Shown: positions 1-7,652 of the stretch, in pieces
How the letters are laid out: the number at the start of each line of letters is the position of its first letter
Numbering within the stretch: the stretch's first letter is position 1
Assembly: GCA_030152985.1 (NCBI GenBank)
Contig: JASLIE010000112.1
Location: forward strand, 1-12,380
Source: Bacillaceae bacterium
GTDB lineage: Bacteria > Bacillota > Bacilli > Bacillales > Amphibacillaceae
Direction of reading: 5' to 3'
DNA length: 12,380 nucleotides
Notes under the pieces: model-generated
Database searches by the model: none
The model's input: only the letters and a program-made list of their open reading frames with translations
Told to the model about the DNA's origin: nothing
Made by a program: the position numbers and the translations under genes

Positions 1-17
1 AAAAAGGGGAAGATAAA

Positions 18-881
18 ATGCCTTTAGTATCGATGAGAGAAATGTTAATTAAAGCACGTGAAGAAGGATATGCAGTCGGTCAATTTAATTTGAATAATTT
101 AGAATATGCTCAGGCCATTTTACAAGCAGCAGAAGAAGAAAAGTCACCTGTTATTTTAGGAGTTTCTGAAGGAGCGGGCCGCTATATGGGTGGTTTTAAA
201 GTTGTTGTCGCAATGGTTAAAGCCTTAATGGAGGAATATGGGACAACAGTACCTGTTGCGATTCATTTAGATCATGGTTCAAGCTTTGAGGCATGTGCTC
301 AAGCAATTCATGCAGGTTTTCCATCAGTGATGATTGATGGCTCACATCTTCCGTTAGATGAAAATATTGCTTTAACGAAAAAAGTCGTTGAGCTTGCTCA
401 TATCCACGGTGTTTCGGTTGAGGCAGAGCTTGGACGTATTGGTGGAGAAGAAGATGATTTAGTTGTAGATGAAGCAGAAGCAATGTATGCAATTCCAGCT
501 GAATGTGATCGTTTAGTTCGTGAAACAAATGTTGATTGCTTTGCACCAGCCCTAGGATCTGTTCACGGACCTTATAAAGGTGAACCGAACCTTGGTTTTG
601 ACCGGATGGCCGAAGTCAATGAGTTAACAGGTGTACCGCTTGTCTTGCATGGTGGAACAGGTATTCCAACAAAAGACATTCAAAAAGCAATTTCATTAGG
701 AACAGCAAAAATAAATGTGAACACTGAAAACCAAATTGTTCAAGCTAAAAAGATTCGTGAAGTTTTAGCAGAAAATCCAGAGATGTATGACCCAAGAAAA
801 TACATGGGGCCAGGACGCGAAGTCATTAAAGAGGCGGTTATTGGGAAAATGCGTGAATTTGGCTCATCACAGAAAGCGTAA
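18..881 (+). CDS. fbaA: Class II fructose-1,6-bisphosphate aldolase
   Basis: Catalyses the reversible cleavage of fructose 1,6-bisphosphate to dihydroxyacetone phosphate and glyceraldehyde 3-phosphate in the cytosol, serving glycolysis and gluconeogenesis. The 287-residue protein matches the Bacillus FbaA length (about 285) and is complete. Visible class II marks are LDHGSS at 84-89 (catalytic Asp85, zinc ligand His86), EAELG at 135-139, GSVHG at 180-184 (zinc ligand His183), LHGGTG at 210-215 (zinc ligand His211) and the phosphate-binding KINVNT at 231-236. The ATG is preceded by an AAGGGGA ribosome binding site at 4-10. Its promoter lies outside the window. An intrinsic terminator overlaps the stop codon, so it is probably transcribed largely apart from tal. 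Family assignment is certain; zinc dependence is inferred from the family. Confidence 0.97.
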   Translation: MPLVSMREMLIKAREEGYAVGQFNLNNLEYAQAILQAAEEEKSPVILGVSEGAGRYMGGFKVVVAMVKALMEEYGTTVPVAIHLDHGSSFEACAQAIHAGFPSVMIDGSHLPLDENIALTKKVVELAHIHGVSVEAELGRIGGEEDDLVVDEAEAMYAIPAECDRLVRETNVDCFAPALGSVHGPYKGEPNLGFDRMAEVNELTGVPLVLHGGTGIPTKDIQKAISLGTAKINVNTENQIVQAKKIREVLAENPEMYDPRKYMGPGREVIKEAVIGKMREFGSSQKA

Positions 882-903
882 GGAATTCCTTACGTTTTTT
901 CTT
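873..903 (+). terminator. Intrinsic terminator of fbaA, overlapping its stop codon
   Basis: A perfect 7-bp stem (877-883 with 888-894) closes a four-base AATT loop and is followed by six T residues at 895-900. The TAA stop (879-881) lies inside the left arm. A-rich bases at 873-875 could extend the stem into the T-tract. The form is that of a strong Rho-independent terminator. Confidence 0.9.
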
Positions 904-927
904 CATTAAGATAAAGGTGGGATAAGA

Positions 928-1575
928 GTGAAATTTTTTATTGATACAGCAAATATAGAAGAAATCAAACAAGCAAATGAATTAGGCATATTATCAGGTG
1001 TAACAACTAATCCGAGCCTTGTAGCAAAAGAAGGGGTCGATTTTCATGAGCGCTTACGTGAAATCACTTCAATTGTTAAGCACTCTGTAAGTGCTGAAGT
1101 TATTTCAGAGGATGCAGAAGGCATGATTAAAGAGGGTAAGGAACTTGCGGCTATTGCTGATAATATTACTGTAAAAATTCCAATGACACTTGAAGGGCTT
1201 AAGGCGGTTAAGGCTTTAAGTGATTTAAATATTGAAACAAACGTCACATTAATTTTTAACGCTAATCAAGCACTGTTAGCTGCACGAGCGGGAGCGACCT
1301 ATGTGTCGCCATTTATTGGTCGCTTAGACGATATTGGACATGACGGGATTGAATTGATTGACACTATTTCGACTCTCTTTATAAGGCATGGGATTGAAAC
1401 AGAAATTATTGCTGCATCAATTCGTCATCCGCAGCATGTTATTCAAGCGGCGTATCATGGTGCGCATATTGCAACGATACCCTATAATGTGTTAGCAGAA
1501 CTTGTTAAGCATCCTTTAACAGATCAGGGGATTGAACAGTTTTTAAACGATTGGGCACAGGCAAATAAGGAGTGA
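928..1575 (+). CDS. tal: Small (TalA/MipB-type) transaldolase
   Basis: Probable transaldolase moving a dihydroxyacetone unit between sedoheptulose 7-phosphate and erythrose 4-phosphate in the non-oxidative pentose phosphate pathway. At 215 residues it belongs to the short single-domain subfamily (B. subtilis YwjH/TalA about 212). Visible signs are FIDTANI at 4-10, GVTTNPSL at 24-31, the Schiff-base lysine in NITVKIP (Lys83), NVTLIF at 105-110, [14 protein letters not shown] at 122-135 and AASIRH at 162-167. The start is GTG at 928, supported by AGGTGG at 915-920 with a 7-base gap; no in-frame ATG fits the family N-terminus. It opens a run with murA2 (4-base gap) and glpX. Short members of this family can be fructose-6-phosphate aldolases instead, which sequence alone does not exclude. 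Confidence 0.93.
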   Translation: MKFFIDTANIEEIKQANELGILSGVTTNPSLVAKEGVDFHERLREITSIVKHSVSAEVISEDAEGMIKEGKELAAIADNITVKIPMTLEGLKAVKALSDLNIETNVTLIFNANQALLAARAGATYVSPFIGRLDDIGHDGIELIDTISTLFIRHGIETEIIAASIRHPQHVIQAAYHGAHIATIPYNVLAELVKHPLTDQGIEQFLNDWAQANKE

Positions 1576-1579
1576 TTGA

Positions 1580-2869
1580 ATGCAGAAGATAATTGTTGAG
1601 GGTGGTCATTTATTAAACGGAAATGTTCGTATAAATGGAGCTAAAAATAGTGCGGTTGCCTTATTGCCCGCAGCGATTTTAGCTGATTCAAGAGTGACGA
1701 TTGACGGACTGCCAGATATATCAGATGTAACAACACTCGCTGATATTCTAGAAGAGATTGGTGCTGATGTTCAGTTTACTGGTGAAAACTCAATTGAAAT
1801 TGATCCCGAAAACATGGTTTCAATGCCCTTACCAAATGGTAAAGTTAAAATGTTAAGAGCTTCTTACTATTTTATGGGGGCAATGTTAGGTAAGTTTAAG
1901 CAAGCGGTGATTGGGCTACCAGGCGGATGTTTCTTAGGTCCACGTCCAATTGATCAGCATATTAAAGGTTTTGAAGCTTTAGGTGCTGAGGTCAAAAATG
2001 AGCAAGGTGCTATCTATTTAAAGGCAGAAAAGTTAGTTGGGGCACGCATCTATCTTGATGTTGTCAGTGTGGGTGCGACAATTAATATTATGCTTGCTGC
2101 TGTTAAAGCTGAAGGAAAGACTGTTATTGAAAATGCGGCAAAAGAACCTGAAATCATTGATGTCGCAACACTTTTAACGAATATGGGAGCAAAAATTAAA
2201 GGTGTTGGAACAGATGTTATTCGAATTGAAGGAGTTAAAGAGTTAAAAGGATGTAGACATACAATCATACCTGACCGTATTGAAGCCGGTACATATGCGA
2301 TTGCAGCGGCTGCTCAAGGGAAAGAAGTGGTCATTGAAAACGTTATTCCAGAACACCTCGAATCTGTTTTAGCTAAACTTCGTGAGATGAATGTAGATAT
2401 TGAAGAAGATGATGATCGACTGATTGTTAGACCACAAGATAAACTATCAAGTGTCGATATTAAGACCCTTGTTTATCCTGGTTTTCCAACCGATCTACAA
2501 CAGCCCTTTACCTCGCTTTTAACAAAGGCCGAAGGAACAGGAGTTGTTACAGATACAATTTATAGTGCGCGTTTAAAACATATCGACGAATTGCGCCGAA
2601 TGAATGCCAAAATCAAAGTAGAAAGTGGCTCAGCAATTATTAATGGTCCGGTTCAATTAGAGGCCGCTAAAGTAACTGCTACTGATTTAAGGGCAGGTGC
2701 TGCACTAGTCATTGCTGGACTAATGGCCGAAGGTGAGACCGAAATATTCGGTATTGATCACATTGAGCGGGGTTATGAAAAGATTACCGATAAATTGGTT
2801 AGTCTAGGAGCAAAAATTCGTAAGGTTGATATGACAGAACAGGAAATTGAACAGCTTAAAAACAAATAA
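1580..2869 (+). CDS. murA2: UDP-N-acetylglucosamine 1-carboxyvinyltransferase, MurA2/MurZ type
   Basis: Transfers enolpyruvate from phosphoenolpyruvate to UDP-GlcNAc, the first committed step of peptidoglycan synthesis. The 429-residue protein is full length. Diagnostic features are Lys22-Asn23 in NGAKNS, Arg93 in [11 protein letters not shown], the active-site loop [13 protein letters not shown] (catalytic Cys117, hence expected to be fosfomycin sensitive by family knowledge) and the catalytic Asp305 in [11 protein letters not shown]. The GGCxLGPRP loop and the position downstream of fba and tal match the second Firmicute paralogue (B. subtilis MurAB/MurZ) rather than the MurAA copy that lies near the atp operon. 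The ribosome binding site AAGGAGTGA at 1567-1575 overlaps the tal stop codon, so translation is probably coupled to tal. Confidence 0.96.
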   Translation: MQKIIVEGGHLLNGNVRINGAKNSAVALLPAAILADSRVTIDGLPDISDVTTLADILEEIGADVQFTGENSIEIDPENMVSMPLPNGKVKMLRASYYFMGAMLGKFKQAVIGLPGGCFLGPRPIDQHIKGFEALGAEVKNEQGAIYLKAEKLVGARIYLDVVSVGATINIMLAAVKAEGKTVIENAAKEPEIIDVATLLTNMGAKIKGVGTDVIRIEGVKELKGCRHTIIPDRIEAGTYAIAAAAQGKEVVIENVIPEHLESVLAKLREMNVDIEEDDDRLIVRPQDKLSSVDIKTLVYPGFPTDLQQPFTSLLTKAEGTGVVTDTIYSARLKHIDELRRMNAKIKVESGSAIINGPVQLEAAKVTATDLRAGAALVIAGLMAEGETEIFGIDHIERGYEKITDKLVSLGAKIRKVDMTEQEIEQLKNK

Positions 2870-2887
2870 GTAAAGGGGTTGGCTTGA

Positions 2888-3856
2888 GTGGAAAGAAGTT
2901 TAACAATGGAGCTTGTACGTGTGACTGAGGCGGCGGCATTATCTTCGGCACGCTGGATGGGGAAGGGAAATAAAAATGACGCAGATGATGCTGCAACAAG
3001 CGCAATGCGTACAGTATTTGATACAATTCCAATGCAGGGAAAAGTTGTCATTGGTGAAGGTGAAATGGACGAAGCCCCAATGCTTTATATTGGTGAAGAG
3101 TTAGGTACAGGAGAAGGGCCGGACGTTGACGTAGCGGTTGACCCTCTTGAAGGTACGAGTATTGTAGCAAGAGGTTCATGGAATGCTTTATCTGTTGTTG
3201 CAATCTCTGATGGTGGTAATTTACTTCACGCACCGGATATGTATATGGATAAAATTGCGGTTGGCCCAGAAGCAGTAGGGAAAATCGATATCAATGCACC
3301 GGTCAAAGAAAACATTGAAAATGTTGCAAAAGCAAAGAATAAAGATGTTGAAGATGTTGTTGTTGTTGTTTTAAACCGTCCGCGTCATGATGAGTTGATT
3401 GAAGAAATTCGTGCTACAGGTGCGCGTATTAAACTCATTCAAGACGGTGATGTCGCAGGAGCTGTAAACACAGCTTTTGATGACACGGGTGTTGATTTAC
3501 TCTTAGGCATTGGTGGTGCACCAGAAGGAGTTTTATCAGCAGTTGCTTTGAAATGTTTGGGCGGGGAGATTCAAGGGAAGCTTTTACCTAAGAACGAAGA
3601 AGAAGCAGCACGTTGTGAGCGCATGGGCATTGAAGATACAAATAAAGTATTTTACATGGACGATTTTGTAAAAGGTGATGATGCGATCTTTGCAGCAACA
3701 GGTGTGACAGATGGTGAGCTTTTAAAAGGTGTTCAATTTAAAGGGAATCGTGCGACAACACAGACAGTTGTTATGCGGGCTAAAAGTGGTACAATTCGAT
3801 TTATTGATGGCTCACATAGCTTAAAGAAAAAGCCAAACTTAGTGATGGAAGACTAA
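2888..3856 (+). CDS. glpX: Class II fructose-1,6-bisphosphatase, GlpX type
   Basis: Hydrolyses fructose 1,6-bisphosphate to fructose 6-phosphate for gluconeogenesis. The 322-residue protein resembles B. subtilis GlpX (YwjI) end to end. Metal-binding signatures are GEGEMDEAP at 56-64 and [10 protein letters not shown] at 81-90; further conserved stretches are [26 protein letters not shown] and the C-terminal [13 protein letters not shown] at 2888 is chosen as start because the N-terminus [16 protein letters not shown] then matches the family, and AAAGGGG at 2872-2878 lies 9 bases upstream. An ATG six codons in would trim a conserved segment. The gap to murA2 is 18 bases with no promoter seen, so it is probably co-transcribed. 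It acts opposite to phosphofructokinase and next in pathway to the nearby aldolase gene. Confidence 0.95.
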   Translation: MERSLTMELVRVTEAAALSSARWMGKGNKNDADDAATSAMRTVFDTIPMQGKVVIGEGEMDEAPMLYIGEELGTGEGPDVDVAVDPLEGTSIVARGSWNALSVVAISDGGNLLHAPDMYMDKIAVGPEAVGKIDINAPVKENIENVAKAKNKDVEDVVVVVLNRPRHDELIEEIRATGARIKLIQDGDVAGAVNTAFDDTGVDLLLGIGGAPEGVLSAVALKCLGGEIQGKLLPKNEEEAARCERMGIEDTNKVFYMDDFVKGDDAIFAATGVTDGELLKGVQFKGNRATTQTVVMRAKSGTIRFIDGSHSLKKKPNLVMED

Positions 3857-3865
3857 TCTAGAGTG

Positions 3866-3912
3866 TTTGAGCTGATAGAGCATTCACGCTCTATCAGTCT
3901 ATATTCCTCAAA
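3866..3912 (+). promoter_or_regulatory. Two-tier hairpin in the glpX-rho gap, no clear U-tract
   Basis: A perfect 10-bp stem (3872-3881 with 3888-3897) closes the six-base loop ATTCAC. Outside it, TTTGAG (3866-3871) can pair with CTCAAA (3907-3912), giving a longer bulged structure. The sequence after the inner stem, TCTATATTCC, is only mildly U-rich, so this is not a standard intrinsic terminator. It may be a weak terminator or RNA 3'-end stabiliser for the tal-murA2-glpX transcript, or part of a rho leader. In B. subtilis rho is known to be autoregulated by termination in its leader; whether that applies here is inference. Confidence 0.6.
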
Positions 3913-3923
3913 TAAATCCTCAG

Positions 3924-3954
3924 TTGACCTACTTAATTCAATTAGTACTTTAAT
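3924..3954 (+). promoter_or_regulatory. Possible weak sigma-A promoter for rho
   Basis: TTGACC at 3924-3929 is a 5/6 match to the -35 element. The best -10 candidate is TTTAAT at 3949-3954 with a long 19-bp spacer; TACTTT at 3946-3951 gives a 16-bp spacer but a poorer match. If the first is used, transcription would start near 3961, next to the alternative ATG at 3960 and about 20 bases before the preferred ATG at 3981. Confidence 0.35.
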
Positions 3955-3980
3955 TAATTATGAATGGACGTGTTACATAT

Positions 3981-5255
3981 ATGGCAGATTTAACAATCTC
4001 CAAATTAGAAAGCTTAACCTTAAAAGAACTCTATGACTTAGCAAAAGAATATAAAGTATCCTATTATGCAAAGCTTTCTAAAAAAGAGCTTATCTTTGCG
4101 ATATTAAAAGCGCAAGCAGAAAAGGATGGTTATTTGTTTATGGATGGGATTTTAGAAATCATTCCTTCAGAAGGTTTTGGTTTTCTACGTCCGATTAATT
4201 ACTCTGCAAGTGCAGAAGATATTTATATTTCAGCCTCGCAAATTCGTCGTTTTGATTTAAGAAATGGAGATAAAGTCTCTGGAAAAGTACGCCCACCTAA
4301 AGAAAACGAACGCTATTATGGACTGTTGCATGTTGATGCAGTGAATGGTGATGACCCAGAATCTGCAAAAGAACGGGTTCATTTTCCGGGCTTGACTGCA
4401 CTTTATCCAGATCGTTTCATGAAGTTAGAAACTAAAAAGGAAAACTTATCTACGCGAGTGATGGACTTAATGACACCCGTTGGATTCGGGCAACGTGGTC
4501 TTATTGTTGCGGCACCAAAGGCAGGTAAAACGGTGTTAATTAAAGAAATTGCTGATAGCATTTCAAAGAATCATCCTGATGCTAAGTTAATTATTCTTTT
4601 AATCGATGAGCGACCAGAAGAAGTGACTGACATTGAAAGGTCTGTGCACCCAGATGTTGATGTTGTGAGTTCGACTTTTGATGAGGTACCAGAAAGTCAC
4701 ATTAAAGTGTCAGAATTAGTGTTAGAGCGCGCTATGCGTCTTGTCGAGCATAAGCATGATGTCATTGTTTTAATGGATAGTATTACACGTCTAACACGTG
4801 CATATAATTTAGTTATTCCACCGAGTGGACGGACACTTTCAGGTGGAATTGATCCGGCTGCATTTCACCGTCCTAAGCGCTTTTTTGGGGCTGCAAGAAA
4901 TATTGAAGAAGGTGGAAGTTTTACAATCCTAGCGACTGCTCTTGTTGATACGGGTTCGCGAATGGATGATGTTATTTATGAAGAGTTTAAGGGAACGGGT
5001 AATATGGAGCTCCATTTAGATCGCCATTTAGCAAATCGTCGTGTCTTCCCGGCGATAGATATTATGAAGTCGGGTACGCGTAAAGAGGAATTACTTGTGA
5101 GCCAAAATCATTTAGAGAAAATGTGGGCGGTACGGAGTACAATGGAAGATACTTACGACTTTACTGAGCGATTTTTACGCCGTGTTAAAACAACGGATTC
5201 AAATGAAGAGTTTCTTAAGCAAATGGAAGATGAAATGAAGGGGAAAAAGAAATAA
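3981..5255 (+). CDS. rho: Transcription termination factor Rho
   Basis: Hexameric RNA-dependent ATPase that releases RNA polymerase at Rho-dependent terminators. The start at 3981 gives 424 residues, close to B. subtilis Rho (427). An N-terminal Rho_N helical region (about 1-45, [19 protein letters not shown]) is followed by the cold-shock-like RNA-binding domain (about 55-125, EGFGFLRP and [15 protein letters not shown]), then the ATPase core with Walker A PKAGKT at 179-184, DERPEEVTD at 209-217, Walker B VIVLMDS at 261-267, the Q-loop [12 protein letters not shown] at 280-291 and the R-loop FKGTGN at 336-341. ATG 3981 is preferred because the family begins about there; an in-frame ATG at 3960 would add seven residues. 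Neither has a good ribosome binding site. The stretch [13 protein letters not shown] is about two residues longer than B. subtilis Rho at that point as I recall it. Confidence 0.95.
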   Translation: MADLTISKLESLTLKELYDLAKEYKVSYYAKLSKKELIFAILKAQAEKDGYLFMDGILEIIPSEGFGFLRPINYSASAEDIYISASQIRRFDLRNGDKVSGKVRPPKENERYYGLLHVDAVNGDDPESAKERVHFPGLTALYPDRFMKLETKKENLSTRVMDLMTPVGFGQRGLIVAAPKAGKTVLIKEIADSISKNHPDAKLIILLIDERPEEVTDIERSVHPDVDVVSSTFDEVPESHIKVSELVLERAMRLVEHKHDVIVLMDSITRLTRAYNLVIPPSGRTLSGGIDPAAFHRPKRFFGAARNIEEGGSFTILATALVDTGSRMDDVIYEEFKGTGNMELHLDRHLANRRVFPAIDIMKSGTRKEELLVSQNHLEKMWAVRSTMEDTYDFTERFLRRVKTTDSNEEFLKQMEDEMKGKKK

Positions 5256-5272
5256 AAAGCAAAAGATAATCA

Positions 5273-5301
5273 TTGCAAAAAAGGTCTTTGACTGTTATAA
5301 T
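5273..5301 (+). promoter_or_regulatory. Sigma-A promoter for rpmE
   Basis: TTGCAA at 5273-5278 and a perfect TATAAT at 5296-5301 are separated by 17 bp, the ideal sigma-A spacing. Transcription would begin near 5308, leaving a leader of about 75 bases before rpmE. A TTGACT at 5288-5293 lies only 2 bp before the -10 and cannot serve as its -35. Confidence 0.75.
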
Positions 5302-5314
5302 CTTATGTTGTGAG

Positions 5315-5361
5315 GTAATTTTGAGTATGTAATTAGCCATAAAAGGCCTAATGATAATTAC
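5315..5361 (+). promoter_or_regulatory. Foldable 5' leader of rpmE (candidate L31 leader RNA)
   Basis: Within the predicted leader, GTAATT (5315-5320) can pair with AATTAC (5356-5361). Nested inside, ATTAG (5332-5336) pairs with CTAAT (5348-5352) and CC (5337-5338) with GG (5345-5346), with C5347 bulged and the loop ATAAAA at 5339-5344. Structured leaders before L31 genes have been proposed in several bacterial groups, including Firmicutes, as ribosomal-protein autoregulatory elements. Whether this one belongs to such a class is inference; AT-rich DNA can form such pairings by chance. Confidence 0.4.
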
Positions 5362-5382
5362 GAGATAAAAGAGGTGGACAAA

Positions 5383-5628
5383 ATGAAGGCAGGAATTCAT
5401 CCAGAATATCAAAAAGTTATATTTTTAGATACGAGCTCTGATTTTAAATTCTTAAGTGGATCTACTCGTACATCTGAAGAGATGATGGAGTGGGAAGACG
5501 GAAACGAATACCCAGTCATCCGTGTTGAAATCAGTTCAGATACGCACCCATTCTACACTGGTAAGCAAAAAGCTGACCGTGCTGGTGGACGTGTTGATCG
5601 TTTCAAACGTAAATATAATCTTAAATAA
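5383..5628 (+). CDS. rpmE2: 50S ribosomal protein L31, type B (no zinc ribbon)
   Basis: Large-subunit ribosomal protein that bridges the two subunits near the central protuberance. The 81-residue protein has the type B features: no CxxC zinc-binding cysteines, the start [14 protein letters not shown], the middle [13 protein letters not shown] and the C-terminus [10 protein letters not shown]. The ATG at 5383 is preferred over the in-frame GTG at 5374 because that GTG lies inside the GAGGTGG ribosome binding site (5371-5377), which is 5 bases before the ATG, and because family members begin MKxGIHP. It has its own promoter and terminator and so forms a single-gene unit. In B. subtilis the gene beside rho is the zinc-type L31 and the type B copy lies elsewhere, so the paralogue at this locus differs. 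Confidence 0.96.
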   Translation: MKAGIHPEYQKVIFLDTSSDFKFLSGSTRTSEEMMEWEDGNEYPVIRVEISSDTHPFYTGKQKADRAGGRVDRFKRKYNLK

Positions 5629-5635
5629 TTAAATG

Positions 5636-5659
5636 ACAGGCAGCTTATGCCTGTTTTTT
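5636..5659 (+). terminator. Intrinsic terminator of rpmE
   Basis: ACAGGCA (5636-5642) pairs perfectly with TGCCTGT (5648-5654) around the loop GCTTA, followed by a run of T through 5659. It lies 8 bases after the rpmE stop and just before the prfA promoter, so it separates the two units. Confidence 0.92.
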
Positions 5660-5675
5660 AATGCCTAAAATAATT

Positions 5676-5704
5676 TTGACCGACCGATTTCTATCGCTTA
5701 TAAT
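5676..5704 (+). promoter_or_regulatory. Near-consensus sigma-A promoter for prfA-prmC-ywlC
   Basis: TTGACC at 5676-5681 (5/6 match) and TATAAT at 5699-5704 (6/6) are separated by exactly 17 bp. Transcription would start near 5711, giving a leader of only about 20 bases that consists mostly of the AGGTGG ribosome binding site at 5721-5726. This is the strongest promoter in the window by match to consensus. Confidence 0.88.
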
Positions 5705-5730
5705 AGATGAAGAGAAAATGAGGTGGACCT

Positions 5731-6801
5731 ATGCTTGAACAAGTACAAACATTAGAAGATCGATATAATGAACTAAATGAGCTATTAAGTGATCCGAGTG
5801 TGATTAGTGACTCAGATAAACTCAGAGAGTATTCTAAGGAACAAGCAGGCTTAACTGACGCAGTGACTGCTTATCGTGAATATAAAGAGGTTGTGTCAGA
5901 GCTTGTTGATGCTAAGGAAATGCTTGAACTTGAATCAGACGCTGAAATGTTAGAAATGATTAAGGCAGAATTAGATGAATTATCGGAAAGAAAAGCAAGT
6001 TTAGAAGATGAAATTAAAATTTTACTTATTCCTAAAGATCCAAATGACGATAAAAACGTTATTGTTGAAATTAGAGCGGCTGCAGGCGGGGATGAGGCTG
6101 CACTTTTTGCAGGTGATCTACATCGAATGTATTCACGTTACGCAGAGGCTCAAGGGTGGCGGACAGAAATAATTGAAGCCCAAACAACCGGAGTCGGTGG
6201 TTTTAAAGAAGTTATCTTTATGATTTCTGGAAATGGTGCTTATTCACACTTGAAATTTGAAAATGGTGCACATCGTGTTCAACGTGTACCAGAAACAGAA
6301 TCAGGCGGACGTGTGCATACGTCAACTGCAACGGTAGCAGTTCTACCTGAAGCAGAAGATGTTGAGGTTGATGTGAAAGAAAGTGATATCCGTGTTGACC
6401 GTTTTGCATCAAGTGGACCAGGTGGTCAAAGTGTTAACACAACAATGTCTGCAGTCAGATTGACGCATGAACCAACGGGGATTGTTGTTTCCTGTCAGGA
6501 TGAAAAGTCACAAATAAAAAATAAGGAAAAAGCAATGAAAGTGTTACGTGCTCGACTCTATGATATGTATCAACAAGAAGCACAAGACGAATACGATGAA
6601 ACACGAAAGTCGGCTATCGGTACAGGTGACCGTTCTGAGCGGATTAGAACTTATAACTTCCCGCAAAACCGTGTCACAGATCACCGAATTTCACTCACAA
6701 TTCAAAAGCTTGATCAAATATTAGAAGGTAAGCTAGACGAGTTTATTGAGGCGCTTTTAGTCGAAGATCAAACAAAACGTTTAGCTACAATTGGTGAGTG
6801 A
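5731..6801 (+). CDS. prfA: Peptide chain release factor 1 (RF1)
   Basis: Recognises UAA and UAG stop codons and triggers peptide release from the ribosome. The 356-residue protein is the usual length. A coiled-coil N-terminal domain (about 1-100) is followed by the decoding domain with the PxT stop-codon motif as PET at 187-189 (in RVPETES, the RF1 type, not the SPF of RF2) and the catalytic GGQ at 231-233 in [26 protein letters not shown] after it is also typical. Translation starts at ATG 5731 behind AGGTGG with a 4-base gap. The last codon overlaps the start region of prmC, whose product methylates the glutamine of GGQ, so enzyme and substrate are translated from one message. Confidence 0.97.
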   Translation: MLEQVQTLEDRYNELNELLSDPSVISDSDKLREYSKEQAGLTDAVTAYREYKEVVSELVDAKEMLELESDAEMLEMIKAELDELSERKASLEDEIKILLIPKDPNDDKNVIVEIRAAAGGDEAALFAGDLHRMYSRYAEAQGWRTEIIEAQTTGVGGFKEVIFMISGNGAYSHLKFENGAHRVQRVPETESGGRVHTSTATVAVLPEAEDVEVDVKESDIRVDRFASSGPGGQSVNTTMSAVRLTHEPTGIVVSCQDEKSQIKNKEKAMKVLRARLYDMYQQEAQDEYDETRKSAIGTGDRSERIRTYNFPQNRVTDHRISLTIQKLDQILEGKLDEFIEALLVEDQTKRLATIGE

Positions 6802-6803
6802 TG

Positions 6804-7652
6804 ATGGGGAAGAAACAATTTGAAGTCCTTAACTGGGCTTTTTCTTTTTTAAAAGAACATAAACGTGAAGAAAATGTGGCCCATCTTCTCATGAAGCATT
6901 TTACGGAGGCGGATTCGAACACTTATTATTTAAATATGCGTGAAGTGATCCCAGAAACGGTTATTGAAGCTTTTTCAAATGCCATTAAAGTACATGTGAA
7001 AACGGGAAAGCCTGTTCAACATATGCTAGGCTATGAAACATTTTACGGTCGGAACTTTCAAGTGAGTGAAGACACGCTGATTCCGCGTCCGGAAACAGAG
7101 GAATTAGTTGATCTAATTATAAAATCTTATCCCCAAGATGAAAAATTGACTTTCTGTGATCTTGGAACAGGGACAGGTGTTATTGCCATTACACTCGCAG
7201 CCCATTTTAAAAATGCAGTTGTCTATGCAACAGACATTTCACAGGAAGCACTTGAGGTCGCTCAGTTAAATGCTGAAAAGCATGACGTCAAGGTGAATTT
7301 TTTACAAGGTAATTTTTTAGCCCCCTTACTTGAAAGGCAAATTGCAATTGATATTATTGTTTCAAATCCACCTTATATTGCCTATTCTGAACGTGATGCT
7401 TTAGCGGATACAGTACGTGACTTTGATCCTGAACTTGCCTTGTTTGCTAAAGATGAAGGGCTTAGTGCTTATAAAACCATTGTTCAACAAGTTCAAGCCT
7501 GTGAGATCCCGCCTGAGAGTATTTACTTTGAAGTTGGATCAACTCAAGGGCAACAAGTTGCAAAGATTATTAAAGAAAAAATTAATTATCAAACAGAGCA
7601 GATAGAAGATATTAATGGAAATATGCGAATTGTCATCGGAAGAGGTGTATAG
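6804..7652 (+). CDS. prmC: Release factor glutamine N5-methyltransferase PrmC
   Basis: S-adenosylmethionine-dependent enzyme that methylates the GGQ glutamine of RF1 and RF2. The N-terminal helical domain carries GYETFYGRNF and LIPRPETEEL (about 76-100), the SAM-binding loop is DLGTGTG (about 119-125) and the substrate-glutamine motif NPPY is at about 188-191. Three start codons lie in tandem: GTG 6798, ATG 6801 and ATG 6804. The only ribosome-binding-like sequence is GGTGAG at 6793-6798, which gives a normal 5-base gap to 6804 but only 2 to 6801, so 6804 is chosen (282 residues). Either choice leaves prmC overlapping or nearly touching the prfA stop (6799-6801), which implies coupled translation. 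The protein family is secure; the exact start is not. Confidence 0.94.
   Translation: MGKKQFEVLNWAFSFLKEHKREENVAHLLMKHFTEADSNTYYLNMREVIPETVIEAFSNAIKVHVKTGKPVQHMLGYETFYGRNFQVSEDTLIPRPETEELVDLIIKSYPQDEKLTFCDLGTGTGVIAITLAAHFKNAVVYATDISQEALEVAQLNAEKHDVKVNFLQGNFLAPLLERQIAIDIIVSNPPYIAYSERDALADTVRDFDPELALFAKDEGLSAYKTIVQQVQACEIPPESIYFEVGSTQGQQVAKIIKEKINYQTEQIEDINGNMRIVIGRGV

Noticed and set aside
217..546. Antisense open frame inside fbaA, rich in His, Leu and Gln
   Set aside because: It lies wholly opposite a highly conserved gene, has low-complexity composition typical of reverse reading of that gene, and has no ribosome binding site.
2773..3051. Antisense open frame across the murA2-glpX junction
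   Set aside because: It crosses two well-supported genes on the other strand, and no promoter or ribosome binding site is seen.
5288..5301. TTGACT directly followed by TATAAT as a promoter
   Set aside because: The two boxes are only 2 bp apart, and no -10 lies 17 bp after the TTGACT; the TATAAT pairs better with TTGCAA at 5273.
7417..7605. Second forward frame inside prmC
   Set aside because: It is embedded in an intact prmC in another frame; the sequence is low-complexity Leu/Lys and shows no initiation signal.
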